This document shows positions 60,241 to 64,000 of a DNA stretch of 64,000 nt, piece after piece (positions within the stretch are counted from its first letter, which is position 1; the number at the start of each line of letters is the position of its first letter). The notes beneath the pieces were generated by a model, which worked only from the letters and a program-made list of their open reading frames with translations, made no database searches and had not been told where the DNA came from. The stretch spans positions 558,001 to 622,000 of the forward strand of contig NZ_CP117029.1 of the NCBI RefSeq assembly GCF_028551255.1, given 5' to 3'. The position numbers and the translations under genes were made by a program. Source of the stretch: Vibrio tubiashii (GTDB lineage: Bacteria; Pseudomonadota; Gammaproteobacteria; Enterobacterales; Vibrionaceae).

Positions 60241-61539
60241 ATGTCTACACAGATGTCAGTATTTCTAAGCCAAGAGGCTGCAGCGCCACATTGGGGTGAG
60301 AACGCAATTCTTTCTTTCTCTGAATCAGGTGCGACAATCCATCTTGGTGATAATCATGATTTAGGCGCAATTCAGCGTGCTGCGCGTAAGTTAGATGGCC
60401 AAGGTATCGCTTCCGTTTCTTTACAAGGGGAAGGATGGGATCTAGAGAGTATTTGGTCTTTCCATCAAGGTTACCGTGGACCAAAGAAGAAAAATCAATT
60501 CGTATGGCAAGAGCTTGAAGAGCAAGATCAAGCTGAGTTGACTGCACGCATTAAAGCGACGGACTTTACTCGCGACATTATCAACAAGCCAGCAGAAGAA
60601 GTCGCACCGCGTCAATTGGCGACGATGGCGGCGGAATTCATCAAATCTGTTGCACCAGAAGGGACAGTGAAGGCGCGTATCGTAAAAGATAAAGACCTTC
60701 TTGCTGAAGGTTGGCAAGGTATCTTTGCGGTAGGCCGCGGCTCTGAGCGTACATCGGCCATGCTTCAACTGGATTTCAACCCAACAGGCGACGAGAACGC
60801 ACCAGTATTTGCTTGCCTAGTGGGTAAAGGGATCACCTTCGACTCTGGTGGTTACAGCATCAAACCGTCTGGCTTTATGACGGCAATGAAAGCGGATATG
60901 GGCGGTTCAGGTACAATTACCGGCGGTTTAGGTCTGGCGATCATGCGCGGTTTGAACAAGCGTGTGAAACTAATCCTTTGTTGTGCTGAGAACATGATTT
61001 CTGGTCGCGCACTTAAGCTTGGTGACATCATTACCTATAAAAACGGTAAGACGGTAGAGATCATGAATACCGATGCCGAAGGTCGTCTTGTACTTGCGGA
61101 TGGTCTAATTTATGCGAGTGAGCAAAACCCTGAGCTAATTATTGATTGCGCTACCTTAACTGGAGCTGCTAAAAATGCTCTAGGTAATGATTACCACGCA
61201 TTGATGAGCTTTGACGATGAGTTGTCTCATCAAGCGCTGAACGCGGCACGCGAAGAAAAAGAAGGCTTATGGCCACTGCCATTGGCTGACTTCCACCGTG
61301 GGATGTTGCCATCTAATTTTGCTGATCTTTCAAACATCAGCAGTGGTGACTACTCACCAGGTGCAAGTACGGCGGCAGCATTCTTGTCTTACTTTGTTGA
61401 AGACTACAAAAAAGGTTGGTTGCATTTTGACTGTGCAGCAACTTATCGTAAGTCTGCGACAGATAAGTGGGCAGCAGGTGCAACTGGCGTAGGCGTACGT
61501 AGCCTAGCTGGTCTGCTACTACAGCAAGCGAATAAATAA
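60241..61539 (+). CDS. pepB: Peptidase B (M17 leucyl aminopeptidase family)
   Basis: PepB (432 residues) is a cytoplasmic M17 metallo-aminopeptidase. [14 protein letters not shown] is the family signature, and [16 protein letters not shown] holds a metal-binding aspartate. I chose the ATG at 60241 after AAGGAGAAACC; the longer frame would include that site. It follows the isc cluster, as in E. coli. Confidence 0.95.
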   Translation: MSTQMSVFLSQEAAAPHWGENAILSFSESGATIHLGDNHDLGAIQRAARKLDGQGIASVSLQGEGWDLESIWSFHQGYRGPKKKNQFVWQELEEQDQAELTARIKATDFTRDIINKPAEEVAPRQLATMAAEFIKSVAPEGTVKARIVKDKDLLAEGWQGIFAVGRGSERTSAMLQLDFNPTGDENAPVFACLVGKGITFDSGGYSIKPSGFMTAMKADMGGSGTITGGLGLAIMRGLNKRVKLILCCAENMISGRALKLGDIITYKNGKTVEIMNTDAEGRLVLADGLIYASEQNPELIIDCATLTGAAKNALGNDYHALMSFDDELSHQALNAAREEKEGLWPLPLADFHRGMLPSNFADLSNISSGDYSPGASTAAAFLSYFVEDYKKGWLHFDCAATYRKSATDKWAAGATGVGVRSLAGLLLQQANK

Positions 61540-61542
61540 GCT

Positions 61543-61564
61543 AAGAGGCCGTAGAGCCTCTTTT
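61543..61564 (+). terminator. Probable terminator after pepB
   Basis: AAGAGGC and GCCTCTT pair around CGTAGA and run into TTTT. Confidence 0.7.
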
Positions 61565-61596
61565 AATAATATTAAGAAATAACGAAAGGATACCCT

Positions 61597-62022
61597 ATGA
61601 CTCTAGAAAGAACTTTTTCTATTGTTAAGCCCGATGCAGTAGAACGTAATCTAATTGGTGAAATCTACCACCGTATTGAAAAAGCAGGTCTGCAAGTTAT
61701 TGCTGCTAAAATGGTGCGTTTAACTGAAGAACAAGCGAGCGGCTTTTATGCTGAACATGAAGGCAAACCATTCTTTGAAGATTTGAAAGCCTTTATGACT
61801 TCAGGCCCAATTATGGTTCAAGTACTGGAAGGTGAGAACGCAATTGCTCGCTACCGCGAGTTAATGGGTAAAACTAACCCAGAAGAAGCGGCTTGTGGCA
61901 CTATTCGCGCTGACTACGCATTAAGCATGCGCCATAACTCAGTTCACGGCTCTGATAGCCCTGAGTCTGCGGCTCGCGAAATCGAATTCTTCTTCCCTGA
62001 ATCGGAAATCTGTCCTCGATAA
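61597..62022 (+). CDS. ndk: Nucleoside diphosphate kinase
   Basis: Ndk (141 residues) balances NTP pools by phosphate transfer. The catalytic histidine is H117 in [14 protein letters not shown], and [13 protein letters not shown] is the N-terminal signature. AAAGGATACCCT precedes the start. It is flanked by terminators on both sides. Confidence 0.97.
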   Translation: MTLERTFSIVKPDAVERNLIGEIYHRIEKAGLQVIAAKMVRLTEEQASGFYAEHEGKPFFEDLKAFMTSGPIMVQVLEGENAIARYRELMGKTNPEEAACGTIRADYALSMRHNSVHGSDSPESAAREIEFFFPESEICPR

Positions 62023-62047
62023 TTAAAGGACAGCCTTAATGATAGAT

Positions 62048-62081
62048 ATGCTGCCTGTATTGTTTATAGGCAGCATTTTTA
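62048..62081 (+). terminator. Terminator after ndk
   Basis: ATGCTGCC and GGCAGCAT form the stem with a 13-base loop and a TTTTTATT tail. Confidence 0.8.
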
Positions 62082-62203
62082 TTCTGAAAAAACTTCGTCA
62101 ATTCGTTGAAAATTGCCATTAAAGGGCAGATTAACTGCTAGTATTGGTGAGAAAAGTTTTTTTTACATACAGCGCATGCAAGGGTATCAGTCTTGACAGA
62201 TTG

Positions 62204-62212
62204 TGATATACT
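62204..62212 (+). promoter_or_regulatory. Extended -10 promoter element of fusA2
   Basis: TGATATACT contains an extended -10 (TG-N-TATACT), 38 bp before the start. No good -35 box lies at the right distance. Confidence 0.5.
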
Positions 62213-62249
62213 CTGCGCGCAATTTATACCTTATAAACAGAGTAAGACA

Positions 62250-64000
62250 ATGGCAGATTTATCAAAGTACAGAAACATTGGTATTTTCGCGCACGTTGAT
62301 GCGGGTAAAACTACCACCACTGAGCGTATCCTTAAGCTTACTGGTAAAATCCACAAAACTGGTGAAGTACACGACGGTGAGTCTACAACTGACTTCATGG
62401 AGCAGGAAGCTGAGCGTGGTATCACAATCCAGTCTGCTGCCGTAACTTGTGAGTGGAATGGCCACCGCCTAAACGTTATCGATACTCCGGGACACGTTGA
62501 CTTTACAGTAGAAGTATACCGTTCACTTAAAGTTCTTGACGGTGGTATCGGTGTATTCTGTGGTTCTGGTGGTGTTGAGCCTCAGTCAGAGACTAACTGG
62601 CGCTACGCGAACGATTCAGAAGTTGCTCGTCTGATCTTCGTAAACAAACTAGACCGTATGGGTGCAGACTTCTTCAACGTAGTTGATCAAGTGAAAAACG
62701 TTCTTGGTGCAAACCCACTAGTAATGACTCTGCCAATCGGTCGTGAAGACGATTTCGTTGGTGTTGTAGACGTTCTAAACCGTCAAGCTTACGTTTGGGA
62801 TGACACAGGTCTTCCAGAAAACTACGAGATCACAGATGTTCCTGCGGACATGGTTGATGATCTAGAAGCTTACCGTGAAGAGCTAGTTGAGACTGCTGTA
62901 GAGCAAGACGACGACCTAATGGAAGCTTACATGGAAGGTGAAGAGCCAACTATCGAGCAGCTAAAAGCTTGTATCCGTAAAGGTACTCGTGACCTAGCGT
63001 TCTTCCCAACTTTCTGTGGTTCTGCATTCAAAAACAAAGGTATGCAGCTTATCCTAGACGCTGTTGTAGATTACCTACCAGCTCCAGCAGAAGTTGATCC
63101 TCAGCCTCTAACAGATCCAGAAACTGGTGAGCCAACTGGCGAAGTTGCAACTGTATCTCCAGATGAGCCACTAAAAGCGCTAGCATTCAAAATCATGGAT
63201 GACCGTTTTGGTGCACTAACATTCGTACGTATCTACTCAGGCCGTCTGAAGAAGGGTGACACTATCCTTAACTCAGCAACTGGTAAGACTGAGCGTATCG
63301 GTCGTATGTGTGAGATGCAAGCTGATGAGCGTAACGAACTTACTGAAGCACAAGCTGGTGACATCATCGCTATCGTTGGTATGAAGAACGTTCAAACTGG
63401 TCACACTCTATGTGATCCTAAGCACGAATGTACTCTTGAAGCTATGATCTTCCCAGAACCAGTAATCTCTATCGCTGTAACTCCTAAAGACAAAGGCGGT
63501 TCAGAGAAGATGGGTATTGCTATCGGTAAGATGGTTGCAGAAGATCCATCTTTCCAAGTTGAGACTGACGAAGAGTCTGGCGAAACTATCCTGAAAGGTA
63601 TGGGTGAACTTCACCTAGACATCAAGGTAGATATCCTTAAGCGTACTTACGGCGTTGAGCTTGAAGTAGGTGCTCCTCAGGTAGCTTACCGTGAAACTAT
63701 CACTCAAGCAGTTGAAGATAGCTACACGCACAAGAAGCAGTCTGGTGGTTCTGGTCAGTTCGGTAAGATCGACTACCGCATCCGCCCAGGTGAGCCAAAC
63801 TCTGGCTTCACGTTCTCTTCAACAGTTGTTGGTGGTAACGTACCTAAAGAATTCTGGCCTGCAGTTGAGAAAGGTTTCGCATCTATGATGGAAACTGGTG
63901 TTCTTGCTGGCTTCCCTACTCTAGACGTAGAAGTTGAACTATTCGACGGTGGTTTCCACGCAGTTGACTCTTCAGCTATCGCTTACGAAATCGCTGCTAA
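62250..64000 (+). CDS. fusA2: Elongation factor G, second paralogue (EF-G2), 3' truncated by the window
   Basis: The frame is open from the ATG at 62250 to the window end, 583 codons of about 695. The GTPase motifs are [12 protein letters not shown] (G1), RGIT (G2), DTPGH (G3) and NKLD (G4), followed by domains II-IV. The sequence differs from the canonical str-operon EF-G: it begins [17 protein letters not shown] and has [19 protein letters not shown], which is the form of Vibrio EF-G 2. No rpsL, rpsG or tuf is nearby, so it is not the str operon. Its cellular role, translocation or recycling, cannot be read from sequence. Confidence 0.93.
   Translation, partial: MADLSKYRNIGIFAHVDAGKTTTTERILKLTGKIHKTGEVHDGESTTDFMEQEAERGITIQSAAVTCEWNGHRLNVIDTPGHVDFTVEVYRSLKVLDGGIGVFCGSGGVEPQSETNWRYANDSEVARLIFVNKLDRMGADFFNVVDQVKNVLGANPLVMTLPIGREDDFVGVVDVLNRQAYVWDDTGLPENYEITDVPADMVDDLEAYREELVETAVEQDDDLMEAYMEGEEPTIEQLKACIRKGTRDLAFFPTFCGSAFKNKGMQLILDAVVDYLPAPAEVDPQPLTDPETGEPTGEVATVSPDEPLKALAFKIMDDRFGALTFVRIYSGRLKKGDTILNSATGKTERIGRMCEMQADERNELTEAQAGDIIAIVGMKNVQTGHTLCDPKHECTLEAMIFPEPVISIAVTPKDKGGSEKMGIAIGKMVAEDPSFQVETDEESGETILKGMGELHLDIKVDILKRTYGVELEVGAPQVAYRETITQAVEDSYTHKKQSGGSGQFGKIDYRIRPGEPNSGFTFSSTVVGGNVPKEFWPAVEKGFASMMETGVLAGFPTLDVEVELFDGGFHAVDSSAIAYEIAA

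Noticed and set aside
62193..62212. TTGACA with TATACT before fusA2 as a -35/-10 pair
   Set aside because: The spacer is only 8 bp, far from the 16-18 bp needed; I keep only the extended -10.

Overview
The window is chromosomal DNA of a Vibrio species, most likely from the large chromosome. The evidence is the protein sequences (a HlyU regulator, the norspermidine pair NspS-MbaA, the PilZ protein PlzA, a second EF-G) together with a gene order that matches the nhaR-hlyU-rpsT-murJ-ribF-ileS and slt-trpR-yjjX-mbaA-nspS-pheA-raiA-bamD-rluD-pgeF-clpB blocks known from V. cholerae. It is almost entirely core genome. I see no transposase, integrase, prophage, CRISPR array or toxin-antitoxin pair.

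Layout: 1-9.3 kb holds the end of nhaR, hlyU, rpsT (minus strand) and the murJ-ribF-ileS-lspA-fkpB-ispH series, which is interrupted by two ERIC elements and two terminator-like hairpins. 9.5-14.4 kb holds an M16 lipo-protease, a CstA-family transporter (minus strand) and a small DUF2799-type lipoprotein. The last two diverge from a 170-200 bp region with five octamers spaced exactly 20 bp apart. 14.4-21.0 kb is a peptidoglycan-sugar recycling locus: a sodium:solute symporter, a BadF-type sugar kinase, anmK and murQ on the minus strand, divergent from a MurR/RpiR regulator and nagZ on the plus strand, with palindromic operators between. 21.1-23.5 kb is a BtsS/BtsR (LytS/LytTR) two-component system. 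23.6-36.99 kb carries aroF-tyrA behind TyrR boxes, an M23 peptidase, plzA, ettA, slt-trpR, yjjX, mbaA, nspS and pheA. 37.0-44.7 kb carries the pheL attenuator, raiA, an MltF-like transglycosylase, bamD, rluD, pgeF and clpB. 44.8-50.7 kb is a full rRNA operon (16S, tRNA-Ala, tRNA-Glu, 23S, 5S, tRNA-Asp, tRNA-Trp). 50.8-64 kb carries a phospholipase-D lipoprotein, suhB, trmJ, the iscRSUA-hscBA-fdx-iscX cluster, pepB, ndk and the first 583 codons of fusA2.

How the genes fit together: NagZ releases GlcNAc and anhydroMurNAc-peptide from recycled muropeptides. AnmK and MurQ convert anhydroMurNAc to GlcNAc-6-phosphate, and the BadF kinase plausibly phosphorylates the free GlcNAc. The symporter may add uptake of external amino sugars, and the MurR-type regulator sits between the two arms. 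Separately, the BtsS sensor keeps the residues reported for pyruvate binding in E. coli BtsS, and the octamers upstream of the CstA-family transporter match the E. coli BtsR motif. This points to a linked pyruvate sensing-uptake module with an unusually large operator array, which is the most interesting signal I found. Other well-supported regulation includes a pheA attenuator with a Phe-rich leader peptide, TyrR boxes at aroF, a class II CRP site at raiA, a heat-shock promoter at clpB, and type 1 and type 2 IscR sites at iscR.
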